Counted from the first letter of the stretch, positions 54,713-63,384 are shown. The stretch: 64,000 nt of DNA from Microbacterium faecale (GCF_014640975.1 NZ_BMHO01000001.1:2428166-2492165); one strand, 5' to 3'. A program made the numbers and translations. Notes: generated from the sequence alone by a model not told the origin.

Positions 54713-55237
54713 CTACCTGTGCGCTGATGCGACGCGCTCGTACGCGGCGGTCAGCTCAGCCAGGACGCCATCCTCGGGAAAGACGCCGCCACGCAGATGC
54801 ACCTCCCGAAGTTCGCTCATGAAACGCGACCAGAGTCGAGGTCCGCCGTCTGCCAGCAATTCCGCGCGGACGGTCAGCTCTGCAGCGGTGGGCAGCCAGC
54901 GGGCGCCCCAGTCACCGAGTTGCGCCATCACCGGCACCAGCTGAATCGCGGGTTCAGTGAGGCGGTACTCGACCTTCTGGCGATGAGTCGGATCGCCATG
55001 TCGCGCGAGCAGGCCGACGTCCGACATGCGTTTGAGCCTGCTCGCCAGCACATTGGAGGCAATCCGCTCCTCGGAATGATTCAGCAATTCTCGAAAACGC
55101 CGGCGGTCGCCGAACATGATGTCGCGCAGCACAACGAGACTCCAGCGGTCGCCGAGCACTTCGACCGTCATGTTGATCGGGCATCCGGATCGGCCTTGTC
55201 CGACCTGCAGCATCTCCACGCCATCTGGTTGCAACAC
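54713..55237 (-). CDS. HxlR family transcriptional regulator
   Basis: A 174-aa winged-helix regulator. The HxlR signature is CPINMTVEVLGDRWSLVVLRDI and FRELLNHSEERIASNVLASRLKRM. A C-terminal extension of about 60 residues exceeds the usual length. TAGACT lies 6 nt before the GTG start. It is divergent from a DHFR-like gene with repeated ATCAGT sites between. Confidence 0.92.
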   Translation of the reverse strand: MLQPDGVEMLQVGQGRSGCPINMTVEVLGDRWSLVVLRDIMFGDRRRFRELLNHSEERIASNVLASRLKRMSDVGLLARHGDPTHRQKVEYRLTEPAIQLVPVMAQLGDWGARWLPTAAELTVRAELLADGGPRLWSRFMSELREVHLRGGVFPEDGVLAELTAAYERVASAHR

Positions 55238-55240
55238 GCG

Positions 55241-55283
55241 ATCAGTCTACGTAGCCTTTAACTGATCCTGTTTCGCAATCAGT
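55241..55283. promoter_or_regulatory. HxlR operator candidates
   Basis: ATCAGTCT occurs at 55241 and 55276-55285 region (ATCAGT at 55278), with the inverted ACTGAT at 55261-55266. Three half-sites in a 43-nt divergent promoter region suit an HxlR dimer. Confidence 0.55.
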
Positions 55284-55295
55284 CTGAGGAGAGCT

Positions 55296-55874
55296 ATGGG
55301 CACGTTGGTGTACTCCATGCAGGTGTCGCTTGATGGCTTTGTCGCAGACGCCGCGGGCGAGTTCACCTCGTGGGCCAGGCCTGACGAGCAGGTTCTTGCC
55401 GCAATCAACGACGAGCACTCGAGGGTCTCCACCTATCTGCTCGGTCGTCGGATGTACCAGACGATGGCTGTCTGGGAGACGAACCCCGAAGTGATCGAGC
55501 AGTCGCCGCAGTCCACAGAGTTCGCACAGATCTGGCAAAAAGCGGACAAGGTGGTCTTCTCCCGCACTCTCGAAGCAGTCGACACATCGCATACGCAGCT
55601 GCGCACACGGTTCGACCCGGAAGAGGTCGCGCAGATGAAGGCTGATGCGCAAGGAAACGTGACGATCGACGGACCAACTGTGGCAGCACACGCGATTCGA
55701 CACGGTCTTGTCGACCGGATCGACGTGCTCTTGTGCCCCGTCGTCGTCGGCGGCGGGCTGCGGTTCCTGCCGGATCTCCGACTCGATCTGGACCTGCAGC
55801 ATGAACAGAGATTCGACAATGGCATGGTCCAGCTGCGATATGACGTGCTCCCTTCTCACGAGATCAGCGCATAG
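55296..55874 (+). CDS. Dihydrofolate reductase/RibD C-terminal family protein
   Basis: A 192-aa reductase-fold protein. The opening is MGTLVYSMQVSLDGFVAD; TYLLGRRMYQTMAVWE and IDGPTVAAHAIRHGLVDRID are family blocks. GAGGAGAGCT precedes the ATG. Divergent from the HxlR regulator, with which it forms one unit between repeats at 54648 and 55894. Substrate unknown. Confidence 0.9.
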   Translation: MGTLVYSMQVSLDGFVADAAGEFTSWARPDEQVLAAINDEHSRVSTYLLGRRMYQTMAVWETNPEVIEQSPQSTEFAQIWQKADKVVFSRTLEAVDTSHTQLRTRFDPEEVAQMKADAQGNVTIDGPTVAAHAIRHGLVDRIDVLLCPVVVGGGLRFLPDLRLDLDLQHEQRFDNGMVQLRYDVLPSHEISA

Positions 55875-55893
55875 CCAGCGCATCTGGCACTGC

Positions 55894-55935
55894 ACATCGA
55901 ACGGGAACTCCACCGAGTTCCGGCACGGACCAACC
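55894..55935 (+). repeat. Cassette-boundary repeat, copy 9
   Basis: ACATCGAACGGGAACTCCAC then CGAGTTCCGGCACGGACCAA. It carries the GGAACTC/GAGTTCC hairpin and starts 20 nt after the DHFR-like stop. Confidence 0.75.
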
Positions 55936-55972
55936 TCTTGTTCGAGGCCCCGTGCTCAAGGAAGATGCTGTC

Positions 55973-56320
55973 ATGATCATCGAAAGGATCGTCCCCGGCC
56001 TGAGTGCGTCAGACCTCCGCCGAACGGTAGGAGAGCACGCCACGACCCTGGGGCTCGAAGTGGTGATGGACCACGGTTGGATCGTCACTCTGGCCGATTC
56101 CGAGGGCCATCAGATGAGCATCGTCGCGGCAGATGCCACGGCTCCTGAGAACCCCGATGTCTCCGTCTTCGTCGACGACGTCAACGACGCTTACGACCGC
56201 GCTGTCGCAGCAGGAGTCGAGATCGTACACCCGCTTACGCAGGAGGAATGGGGAGTCACGCGATTCTTCTATCGCGATGGATCAGGAAATGTGATCAACG
56301 TCGGCATGCATTCGAGCTGA
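55973..56320 (+). CDS. VOC family protein (glyoxalase/dioxygenase fold)
   Basis: A 115-aa single-VOC protein. MIIERIVPGLSASDLRRTVG begins the domain; DVSVFVDDVNDAYDRAVAAG and WGVTRFFYRDGSGNVINVG complete it. AAGGA lies upstream of this ATG; a GTG 21 nt earlier is less likely. Metal ligands are not all obvious, so it may be a binding protein rather than an enzyme. Confidence 0.85.
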   Translation: MIIERIVPGLSASDLRRTVGEHATTLGLEVVMDHGWIVTLADSEGHQMSIVAADATAPENPDVSVFVDDVNDAYDRAVAAGVEIVHPLTQEEWGVTRFFYRDGSGNVINVGMHSS

Positions 56321-56339
56321 AGCCCCGGCGCTGACTGCT

Positions 56340-56375
56340 CATTGAACCCGAACTCCACGGCATCGCGATGGAGAG
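56340..56375 (+). repeat. Cassette-boundary repeat, copy 10 (degenerate)
   Basis: CATTGAACCCGAACTCCACG and then CATCGCGATGGAGAG. The left half matches the family; the right half has diverged. It lies 20 nt after the VOC stop. Confidence 0.5.
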
Positions 56376-56387
56376 AGATGTCTGGAC

Positions 56388-56476
56388 TCAGGCACCCCGC
56401 TCCTTGTGCGCCTCTACGCGCTCACGGTCCACGTGGTGCTCAGCGACGAGGTCCTTCAGTGACGAAGATGCGCGGT
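56388..56476 (-). pseudogene. Possible antitoxin-gene remnant
   Basis: A coding-like frame reads SSSLKDLVAEHHVDRERVEA then HKERGA and stops. The VDRERVEAHKER pattern resembles the N-terminal region of HTH antitoxins of the higA type. The HTH itself is missing and no toxin gene is adjacent. Confidence 0.25.
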
Positions 56477-56531
56477 CTGCTCGAGCGCCCTGCGCCGACC
56501 TCTCCCTGAGGCCTGGCCGGCGGCCGAATAC

Positions 56532-57482
56532 TCACACCATGGTGACGACGATCTTGCCCGTGGTGCGGCCGGTGTCGCCGAGACGATGCCCGTCGGCGAT
56601 TCTCTCGAGCGGGACTGTCTCGGCGATCATCGGCCGCATCAGCCCGCCGTCGACGAGCTTCGCGATTGACTGCAGGTCGGCACGCGAGGAGTCGACGAGC
56701 ATCCTCGCCGCGCGGACGCCGAGCCGCTCCGCTTCGTGGAAGAAGCCCTCGGAGCCGACGGGGAGGAGCGAGACGACGATCCCTCCCGGCCGGAGGGTGC
56801 GCAGCGAGCGGGTCGAGGTCTCGCCGCCGATCGTGTCCAGCACGACATCGACCCCCTCTGCGACCTCGGAGACGTCCTGGCTCGTGTAGTCGATCGCCTC
56901 GTCGACGCCCAGCTCGCGCAGGACGTCGTGCTTCGCGCCGCTCGCGGTGCCGATCACATGCGCGCCGCGGGCCTTCGCGATCTGTACGGCCACGTGCCCC
57001 ACCCCGCCGGCGGCGGCGTGGATCAGCACGCGCTGCCCGGGTCCGAGGTCGGCATTCTCGACCAGGGCCTGCCACGCCGTCAGCGACACCAGCGGCAGGG
57101 CCGCCGCCTGGACGTGGTCGAGCGTTTCGGGCTTCCTCGCGAAGACCCGCGCGGGAGCCGCGACGTACTCGGCGTGGGCGGCGTGCCCGAACGGGTACGG
57201 GAGCATGCCGAACACCTCGTCCCCCGGCCGGAAGCGGGTGACGCCGACGCCCACGGCCTCCACGACGCCGGAGAGATCCCAGCCCAGAACGAAGGGCGGT
57301 GCGCCGAGGAATCCGCCGTTCGCACGATGCTTCCAATCGGTGGGGTTCAGGCTCGCCGCGTGCACCCGCACGAGGACCTCGTTCGGACGGGGCTCGGGAC
57401 GTGGCACCTCGACGATCTCGAGGACCTCCGGGCCTCCCAGGGAATGCTGCGTGGCAGCTCGCATGGTCTGTGACGTGGTCAT
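56532..57482 (-). CDS. NADP-dependent quinone oxidoreductase-like (zinc-less MDR)
   Basis: A 316-aa medium-chain dehydrogenase/reductase. GroES-like domain: VRVHAASLNPTDWKHRANG. Nucleotide-binding motif: VLIHAAAGGVGHVAVQIAKARGA. No structural zinc cysteines. It belongs to the quinone oxidoreductase group. GGGAGC lies before the ATG; the long upstream frame antisense to GlxA is rejected. Divergent from a GlxA-type regulator. Confidence 0.92.
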   Translation of the reverse strand: MTTSQTMRAATQHSLGGPEVLEIVEVPRPEPRPNEVLVRVHAASLNPTDWKHRANGGFLGAPPFVLGWDLSGVVEAVGVGVTRFRPGDEVFGMLPYPFGHAAHAEYVAAPARVFARKPETLDHVQAAALPLVSLTAWQALVENADLGPGQRVLIHAAAGGVGHVAVQIAKARGAHVIGTASGAKHDVLRELGVDEAIDYTSQDVSEVAEGVDVVLDTIGGETSTRSLRTLRPGGIVVSLLPVGSEGFFHEAERLGVRAARMLVDSSRADLQSIAKLVDGGLMRPMIAETVPLERIADGHRLGDTGRTTGKIVVTMV

Positions 57483-57578
57483 GCTCCCAGCCTGCCGGGT
57501 CCGGTGCTCATCCGACATGGCAAGAAGGTCATCGTTCGATACGATCGCGCCATTATCTCTTCGGGGAAGATCCAGCAG

Positions 57579-58514
57579 GTGGCGGTGCTCGCGCTCGAGG
57601 GCGTCTACCCGTTCGAGCTCGGCATCCCCAGCCGCATCCTCGAGGCGACCGACGGGCTGTACGAGGTCTCGACCTGCAGCGCCGACGGCCGCCCCGTCCG
57701 CACGGCCTCGGACTTCACCATCGACGTCCCGCACGGTCCCGAGCTCCTGGAGACAGCCGACATCGTGGTGATCGACTCGATCGCACCGCCGAACATCCCC
57801 GAGGAGCTCCCGGACGTCGTCGCCGGAGCCCTGGACCGCATCCCCGCCCATGCACGCGTCGTCTCGATCTGCACGGGTGCGTTCATCCTGGCCGCGACGG
57901 GGAGCCTGGACGGCCGTCGGGCGACCACCCACTGGAACCTCGCCGACCGCTTCCGACGACGGTTCCCGCGGGTCGAGCTCGACCCCGGCGTTCTCTTCGT
58001 CGAAGAAGGACGGATCCTCACCTCGGCAGGCGCCGCCTCGGGCGTGGACGCATGCCTCCACCTGGTCCGCACGGACCACGGCAGCGAGATAGCCGCGGCG
58101 GTGGCGCGCCGATGCATCGTCCCGCCGTTCCGCGACGGCGGGCAGGCGCAGTACGTCGACCAGCCTGTCCCGGACACCGGCAACGCCGGCACCGCGCCCG
58201 CGCGCAGCTGGGCCATCGAGCACCTCCAGGACACCCTCGACATCGCGACCCTCGCTCGCCGGGCGGGGATGAGCCCTCGGACTTTCTCGCGCCGGTTCAC
58301 CGCGGAGGTCGGTGTGAGCCCCGGCGCGTGGGTCATCGGGCAGCGGGTGGCCCGGGCCCGACATCTGCTGGAGAGCACCGACCTCCCCATCGACCGGATC
58401 GCCGAGGAGGTCGGCTTCGCCACAGGCGCGTCGCTGCGCCGACACTTCCACGCGGCCATGGACGTTGCGCCGACCGTCTACCGACGGACGTTCCAGCATT
58501 CGCCGAAGCAGTGA
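57579..58514 (+). CDS. GlxA family AraC-type regulator (DJ-1/PfpI + HTH)
   Basis: A protein of about 311 aa. The DJ-1/PfpI-like domain (VAVLALEGVYPFELGIPSRI to about residue 185, with VSICTGAFILAATG) is followed by a C-terminal AraC HTH pair (LDIATLARRAGMSPRTFSRRFTAEVG and IDRIAEEVGFATGASLRRHF). The start is unsure: this GTG has GGGGAA upstream, while TACGAT lies 6 nt before an in-frame ATT at 57551, and a GTG at 57504 also exists. It is divergent from the quinone oxidoreductase. Confidence 0.9.
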   Translation: MAVLALEGVYPFELGIPSRILEATDGLYEVSTCSADGRPVRTASDFTIDVPHGPELLETADIVVIDSIAPPNIPEELPDVVAGALDRIPAHARVVSICTGAFILAATGSLDGRRATTHWNLADRFRRRFPRVELDPGVLFVEEGRILTSAGAASGVDACLHLVRTDHGSEIAAAVARRCIVPPFRDGGQAQYVDQPVPDTGNAGTAPARSWAIEHLQDTLDIATLARRAGMSPRTFSRRFTAEVGVSPGAWVIGQRVARARHLLESTDLPIDRIAEEVGFATGASLRRHFHAAMDVAPTVYRRTFQHSPKQ

Positions 58515-58685
58515 CGCTGCGTACTCGGCGGTCGTCGCACGCTTGTCAGTGCCGCCGCTCTGCACGAGGATGGGAAAGGTCCTCCCGTCCGATTCCTCGA
58601 ACTCCCCACGGGTGACGGAACCCCATTCCCTGCTTCGCCACAGACCTCCTCGCGTCATCGCACCCAGCAACGAAACGGACCGAAC

Positions 58686-59534
58686 ATGACCGCGCCCGCC
58701 GCCATCTCCCGCTACGCCGCGTTTGCTGACAGCCCCGCCCTCGGGAACCCCGCCGGCGTCGTGCTCGACGCCCAGAGGCTGTCCGACGCGCAGATGCAGA
58801 GCATTGCCAAGGACGTCGGGTACAGCGAGACGGCTTTCGTCACCTCTCCCCTGGATCCCATTGAGGACGGGCTGTCCGTCCGCTACTTCGCGCCGGACTC
58901 CGAGGTCGACTTCTGCGGCCACGCGACGATCGCCACGGCCGTCGCGCTGGGCGACGCCCTCGGCCCCGGGGACTACCTCCTGCGCACGCGAGTCGGGGCG
59001 ATCCACGCCTCCGCCAGGCACGAGGGGGAACGCACGCTCGGTGCGTTCCAGAGCACGGAGGTATCCAGCTCACCGATCGATGAAGTGCTACTCGACGCCC
59101 TCCTGCAGCACCTGGGCTGGTCCCGCGAAGACCTGCACCCCGATTACCCACCAGCGGTCGGATTCGGTGGCAACCACCACCCGGTCCTCGTCGCCCGAGT
59201 CGTGGAGCAGCTCGCCGACCTCGACTATGACTTCGACGGGCTGCGCACCCTCTGCCTTGCGCAGAACTGGGTCACCATCCAGCTCATCGCCCCCGACGGA
59301 CCGAACCAATGGCGCTCTCGCAACCCCTTCCCCTGGGGCGGAGTGGTGGAAGACCCTGCCACGGGCTCGGCCGCCGCGGCCTTCGCCGGCTACCTGAAAG
59401 CACTCGGGCGAGCCGCCGCCGGAGACCGCTTCACCATCCTGCAGGGCGTAGAGATGGGCCGCACCAGCCGCATCGAAGTCGAAGCCCTCGACCACGCCGC
59501 GCTCATCGCAGGACCCGCGACCATCATCCCCTGA
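58686..59534 (+). CDS. PhzF family isomerase-like protein
   Basis: A 282-aa PhzF-fold protein. Family motifs are ALGNPAGVVLDAQ, GYSETAFV, RYFAPDSEVDFCGHATIATA (with the catalytic Glu region) and GGVVEDPATGSAAAAFAGYL. PhzF relatives isomerise or epimerise small molecules. No clear ribosome site, so the start is tentative. It lies downstream of glxA on the same strand. Confidence 0.92.
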   Translation: MTAPAAISRYAAFADSPALGNPAGVVLDAQRLSDAQMQSIAKDVGYSETAFVTSPLDPIEDGLSVRYFAPDSEVDFCGHATIATAVALGDALGPGDYLLRTRVGAIHASARHEGERTLGAFQSTEVSSSPIDEVLLDALLQHLGWSREDLHPDYPPAVGFGGNHHPVLVARVVEQLADLDYDFDGLRTLCLAQNWVTIQLIAPDGPNQWRSRNPFPWGGVVEDPATGSAAAAFAGYLKALGRAAAGDRFTILQGVEMGRTSRIEVEALDHAALIAGPATIIP

Positions 59535-59585
59535 TCGCCGTCCGTGGCGAGCGTGAGGTGTCGAGGGAAGGCCAGCCGGAATCGG

Positions 59586-59627
59586 ACGTCGAACCGGAAC
59601 TCCACCGAGTTCCGGTACGCAAACACA
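59586..59627 (+). repeat. Cassette-boundary repeat, copy 11
   Basis: ACGTCGAACCGGAACTCCAC then CGAGTTCCGGTACGCAAACA. ACCGGAACTC pairs perfectly with GAGTTCCGGT around CACC, the strongest hairpin of the set. It lies 52 nt after PhzF. Confidence 0.75.
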
Positions 59628-59792
59628 TCACGCGCCGGCGGCGCATTCGTCTCGGCCGTCATGAGCTCTGGTCAGAAGTCAGACGCTGTTGCGCGGGACT
59701 AAGCACGACTACCTGCCGCCGCCCGACGGCCCACACCTGCGTCAGAGGACAGACGTCATGAAAGGTGAAGCCGCGGGCCGGGTCGATCTGCG

Positions 59793-60467
59793 TCAGGCGG
59801 CCTTGGCAGCCCGGCGTACCCGAAGGTGCTCGGCCTTCGCATCGCGGGGCACGCGATCCGGCGAGAGGAAGTCCGCGCCAATGCGGCGCGCATCCCGCAC
59901 ACCGGCAGCGCGGGTGGCGGCATTGTGGTCACCCTCGACGTCATAGATCAGATGGCTCTCGACGTCGCGAATCCCGCAGTAGGCGAAGACACCCACGTCG
60001 AGCTGGGTGCGCATGGCCTCGTCATAGCCGTACTTGTCGTACGTGGAGCGTTTGGATCCGCCGATGGCGACGAGCGCGGTCGGCACGCTCGGCAGAAGAC
60101 CATTGAGGGACTTCTTACCGCGATCGTCGACGCCCTGACCATATTGGTAGGCCCATCCCCCGGTGAAGACGCGCTCGACCCACCCCTTCATGAGCGCCGG
60201 CATCGACCACCAGTACACCGGAAAAACGAACGCGAGACGGTCGGCCGCCTCGACGCGCCGGTGCATGGCGGCGACATCTGCCGGGACCGGGCCGCCCCAG
60301 AAGTGCGAGTGGTCCTCCACGGTGAACCGCGGGTCGAAGCCCTCGCGATGCAGGTCGAGCACGTCGATCGAGTGCCCGGCCTCATGGAACGGCTCGTGGA
60401 AAGCGGACATCACCGCGGCGGGATACGAGGCGGCGACCGGGTGGGAGAAGACGGTCAGAAGGTGCAA
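59793..60467 (-). CDS. NAD(P)H dehydrogenase (quinone), flavodoxin fold
   Basis: A 224-aa flavodoxin-2-type quinone reductase. MHLLTVFSHPVAASYPAAVM opens the FMN fold; LAFVFPVYWWSMPALMKGWVERVFTGGWAY is the signature. The start is TTG with AAAGG upstream and lies 2 nt after the TetR stop, so translation is coupled. It probably detoxifies quinones under control of the upstream TetR repressor. Confidence 0.92.
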   Translation of the reverse strand: MHLLTVFSHPVAASYPAAVMSAFHEPFHEAGHSIDVLDLHREGFDPRFTVEDHSHFWGGPVPADVAAMHRRVEAADRLAFVFPVYWWSMPALMKGWVERVFTGGWAYQYGQGVDDRGKKSLNGLLPSVPTALVAIGGSKRSTYDKYGYDEAMRTQLDVGVFAYCGIRDVESHLIYDVEGDHNAATRAAGVRDARRIGADFLSPDRVPRDAKAEHLRVRRAAKAA

Positions 60468-60469
60468 CG

Positions 60470-61021
60470 TCAGGCCTTTCGTTCGGAATCGTGGTCGTGG
60501 GGAGGTGCTGACATCAACACAGCCACGGCCTCCCGGGCGCGTTCGATGGAGTCGGGGCCGAGGTAGGCGGCGGCCGAGGTCGCGCCCTCGAACAGCAGCA
60601 GCACCTGCGTCGCGGTTCGTTCGTCGTCGTGGCCGAGGTCGCGGGCGACGACGCGGCGGATCAGCGCGCGGAGCCGGTCCCGGTACGACGCGACGGCCGC
60701 GGACACACCCTCGTCCTCGCCGGCAGTCTCGCCCTGCGCCCGGAGGAAGAGACAGCCACGGGAACCCTCCTCGGCGACCCACTGTCCGAGACCGGTGAAC
60801 AGCGCGTCCACGCTCTCGACCAACAGAGCGGCGAAGAAGCGGTCCGCACGCTCTTCCAACACGGCGACCATCAGGAGCGACTTGCTTCCCACATGCTTGT
60901 ACAGTGTGCGCGTTGACACGCCAGCGGCCTCCGTCAGGCGGTCCATGCCCGTGGCCGCGAAGCCATGGTGATCGAAGGTGCGCTCGGCGGAGGAGACGAT
61001 GGCGGCTCGCGTCGAAGTCAT
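60470..61021 (-). CDS. TetR family transcriptional repressor
   Basis: A 183-aa TetR regulator. The HTH is IVSSAERTFDHHGFAATGMDRLTEAAGVSTRTLYKHVGSKSLL; a ligand domain follows. A 20-bp palindrome lies upstream between -35 TTGCGT and -10 TACCTT, and the ATG is 6 nt after the -10 (leaderless). It probably represses itself and the coupled quinone reductase. Confidence 0.94.
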   Translation of the reverse strand: MTSTRAAIVSSAERTFDHHGFAATGMDRLTEAAGVSTRTLYKHVGSKSLLMVAVLEERADRFFAALLVESVDALFTGLGQWVAEEGSRGCLFLRAQGETAGEDEGVSAAVASYRDRLRALIRRVVARDLGHDDERTATQVLLLFEGATSAAAYLGPDSIERAREAVAVLMSAPPHDHDSERKA

Positions 61022-61029
61022 GCACCCAA

Positions 61030-61049
61030 GGTACAACGATCGTTGTACC
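61030..61049. promoter_or_regulatory. TetR operator, perfect 20-bp palindrome
   Basis: GGTACAACGATCGTTGTACC lies between TTGCGT and TACCTT (17-nt spacer) on the minus strand and overlaps the -10. This is a textbook position for TetR self-repression. Confidence 0.85.
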
Positions 61050-61215
61050 TACGCAAGAACGCTGGCCGCGTCGGAGTCGCGCGACGCGCTCCCCCGTGGG
61101 CGCACCACGGTCAGGGCGCGCGGAATCGGGGCGTGTGCGTTGCCGACCCCGACTGCCGCAACGCCTGAGGACGACGAGGCAGAGAGACCATCACCGGATC
61201 GCCCATCGCCGCCGC

Positions 61216-62139
61216 TCAGTGGAGCGATCGCGTGAGTTCCTCGGCGGTGTCCCAGAGCTGACGTTCGCGAGTCGGATCGTAGGACTCCTCGGACGAACGC
61301 TCCTCGGCACCGCGGTTGATATAGGCCGCAGTCGTCGCCCGCGTGCGGCCGAGCGCCGCGTCTGCGAGATAGCGCCCGGCTGCGCCCTTGCTGGTCGCCA
61401 ACGGCGTCAAGGTCATCAGCGGCATGACCCTGCGCATCGCGAAACGTGAGAACGCGTCGGCGGCCCTCGCGAGGTCGGTACCGGGAACGAACCCTGGGTT
61501 ATATCCGACGATGTCAACGCCGCCCGGCAGACGGCGCGCGTGCTCGTGGATGAGATGGATGGCGGCCAACTTGCTCGTCGAGTACGCGGTGCGACCCGCC
61601 ACGACGCTCTCCGGATCAGGGAAGGCGCGGATCCGCGCCAGACGTTCCGGCTCTTGCCAGGACGGGCCGGGAACCATACCGAGATTGTGACGGAAATCGC
61701 CGAAGTGAGTATCGCTGACCGTGAGCGTGATCCTCGACCCTGACACGAAGCGATCGTGCAGGCGACGGAGGAGCACATGGTTGGCGAGCACGTTGACGGC
61801 GAACGTCGCCTCCAGGCCTTCGGAGTTCTCGGTGAGGTCGTTCGTGATTTGCAGCCCCGCATTGCCGACCAAACCGCGCAGCGGCGGCAGTTCGCCAGCA
61901 TCCAGTCTCCGCACAACCTCGTCGGCAGCCTGGCGCGTGCCCGTGAGGGACAGCAGGTCGACGGCGATACCCGACGCCGCGTGCCCTGCCGCGGTGAGTT
62001 CGGCTGCCAATCGGGAGCTGGCCTCGTCACGGGCGAGCAGGACCAGGTGGGCGTCTGGGTCGAGCGCGGCGATGCGGTCGAGGGCGACTCGGCCGATCCC
62101 TCGTGTCGCTCCGGTCATGACGATAGTGTGCTGAGCCAT
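61216..62139 (-). CDS. Short-chain dehydrogenase/reductase
   Basis: A 307-aa SDR. Cofactor motif: TIVMTGATRGIGRVALDRIA. The catalytic YxxxK is in GRTAYSTSKLAAIHLIHE, and NAG is in LVGNAGLQ. AAGGAGG precedes the ATG. It is divergent from an XRE/MmyB-like regulator, a common pairing in which the regulator controls the SDR. Confidence 0.93.
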   Translation of the reverse strand: MAQHTIVMTGATRGIGRVALDRIAALDPDAHLVLLARDEASSRLAAELTAAGHAASGIAVDLLSLTGTRQAADEVVRRLDAGELPPLRGLVGNAGLQITNDLTENSEGLEATFAVNVLANHVLLRRLHDRFVSGSRITLTVSDTHFGDFRHNLGMVPGPSWQEPERLARIRAFPDPESVVAGRTAYSTSKLAAIHLIHEHARRLPGGVDIVGYNPGFVPGTDLARAADAFSRFAMRRVMPLMTLTPLATSKGAAGRYLADAALGRTRATTAAYINRGAEERSSEESYDPTRERQLWDTAEELTRSLH

Positions 62140-62284
62140 GGGCTCCTCCTTGCAGTTGGCATCGATGCTGACGGACGTAGAGCGATCCGGAGACGAGTCT
62201 TCGTCGACCGCCGCATGACGGCCAGGGCCCCATTGAGACGGAGGACTGTCAGTGCCTAGTCTCCGGGCGCGCGGTCGCGCAAGA

Positions 62285-63130
62285 ATGAAGGACATGGAAG
62301 CGTCGGAGTTCGGGCATCTGGTGCATCGGTGGCGTGACAGGCTCGCCCCGGATGATGTCGGCCTGACAGCAGGACTGCGCCGTCGCGCCCCCGGCCTGCG
62401 GCGAGAAGAACTCGCACAGCTCGCGGGACTGTCGGTCGATTACATCGTGCGTCTCGAGCGCGGCCGGGCGACCCGCCCGTCGGCTCAGGTCGTCGCCTCG
62501 CTTGCCCGAGCATTGCAGCTATCGGGCGCGGAGCGCGACGCCCTGTTCATCTCCGCCGGACTGCTGCCGCCAAGGGATGGCATGGTGTCCGACTTCATCC
62601 CGGCCGGCGTACAGCGCCTCGTCTCCCGACTCGGAGACGCAGCGGTCGGCGTCTTCGCCGCCGACTGGTCGTTGCTGATATGGAACCCGACCTGGGCGAC
62701 GCTCCACGGACCCCCCGGACGACTTCCGGAGACCGAACGCAATCTTGCTCGGGCGATCTTCGGCGACGGGGCCGCGCATAGGTCCCTGCGCCCCTCGCCG
62801 CCGGCGCTAACCGATGATTTCGAGCGCAGCATCGTCGCCGATTTGAAGCATGCACGGGCCCGATATCCCAGCGACCGGCGGCTCGCCTCGCTCGTGCGTG
62901 AACTCCGCGCAGTCTCTGCCGATTTCGCCCGGCACTGGAACGACGCCGCACCGGCCGAGCACACGAGCAGTCGGAAGACGATCAAGCACCCCAAGGTCGG
63001 CGCGATCACGCTCGACTGCGATGTCCTCTCCGTGCCGGGTGCTGATCTGCGCATAGTCGCCTATACCGCTGCCGCAGACACCACAGACGAGAACAAGCTC
63101 GACCTTCTCCGCGTCACCGGAGCGGCCTGA
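62285..63130 (+). CDS. XRE family regulator with MmyB-like ligand domain
   Basis: A protein of about 281 aa. The N-terminal XRE HTH is LRRRAPGLRREELAQLAGLSVDYIVRLERGRATRPSAQV. The MmyB-like PAS-type domain follows (VFAADWSLLIWNPTWATLHGPP). ATG at 62285 and 62294 are both possible. TAGTCT at about 62259 may be its -10. Divergent from the SDR. Confidence 0.9.
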   Translation: MKDMEASEFGHLVHRWRDRLAPDDVGLTAGLRRRAPGLRREELAQLAGLSVDYIVRLERGRATRPSAQVVASLARALQLSGAERDALFISAGLLPPRDGMVSDFIPAGVQRLVSRLGDAAVGVFAADWSLLIWNPTWATLHGPPGRLPETERNLARAIFGDGAAHRSLRPSPPALTDDFERSIVADLKHARARYPSDRRLASLVRELRAVSADFARHWNDAAPAEHTSSRKTIKHPKVGAITLDCDVLSVPGADLRIVAYTAAADTTDENKLDLLRVTGAA

Positions 63131-63341
63131 ATCGCCTGTAACCGTGAGCCTTGGCCGACCCGGGGCCCGCGCTCTCGAACGGTCGTGACTCGTGGTTCGT
63201 CCGGCCCTCGCGTCAGCGAGGTGCCACGCCCGACATCTGGCCCGAGCGAGCAAAAAAGCCGGACATCGCAGCAAGCACACCGCGGTCACCTGCGGTGAGA
63301 ACTCGTGCAGGCGTCATAAGTGCAACCCGAACGTGCTCATT

Positions 63342-63384
63342 CGTTAAAGCGGAACTCCACCAGATTCCGGAACAAACCAACCTC
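63342..63384 (+). repeat. Cassette-boundary repeat, copy 12
   Basis: CGTTAAAGCGGAACTCCACC then AGATTCCGGAACAAACCAAC. It lies 29 nt beyond the MarR stop in the 280-nt gap after the XRE gene; nothing else in that gap supports a gene. Confidence 0.7.

Noticed and set aside
46657-63384. Boundary repeats as canonical integron attC sites
   Set aside because: GTTGAAT-like and AAC-ending boxes are present but face outward relative to the attC consensus, and no integrase is visible. Kept as a cassette-like array of unknown mechanism pending a model-based search.
46657-63384. Boundary repeats as a CRISPR array
   Set aside because: Spacing is hundreds to thousands of bases, copies diverge, and whole genes lie between them; no cas genes.
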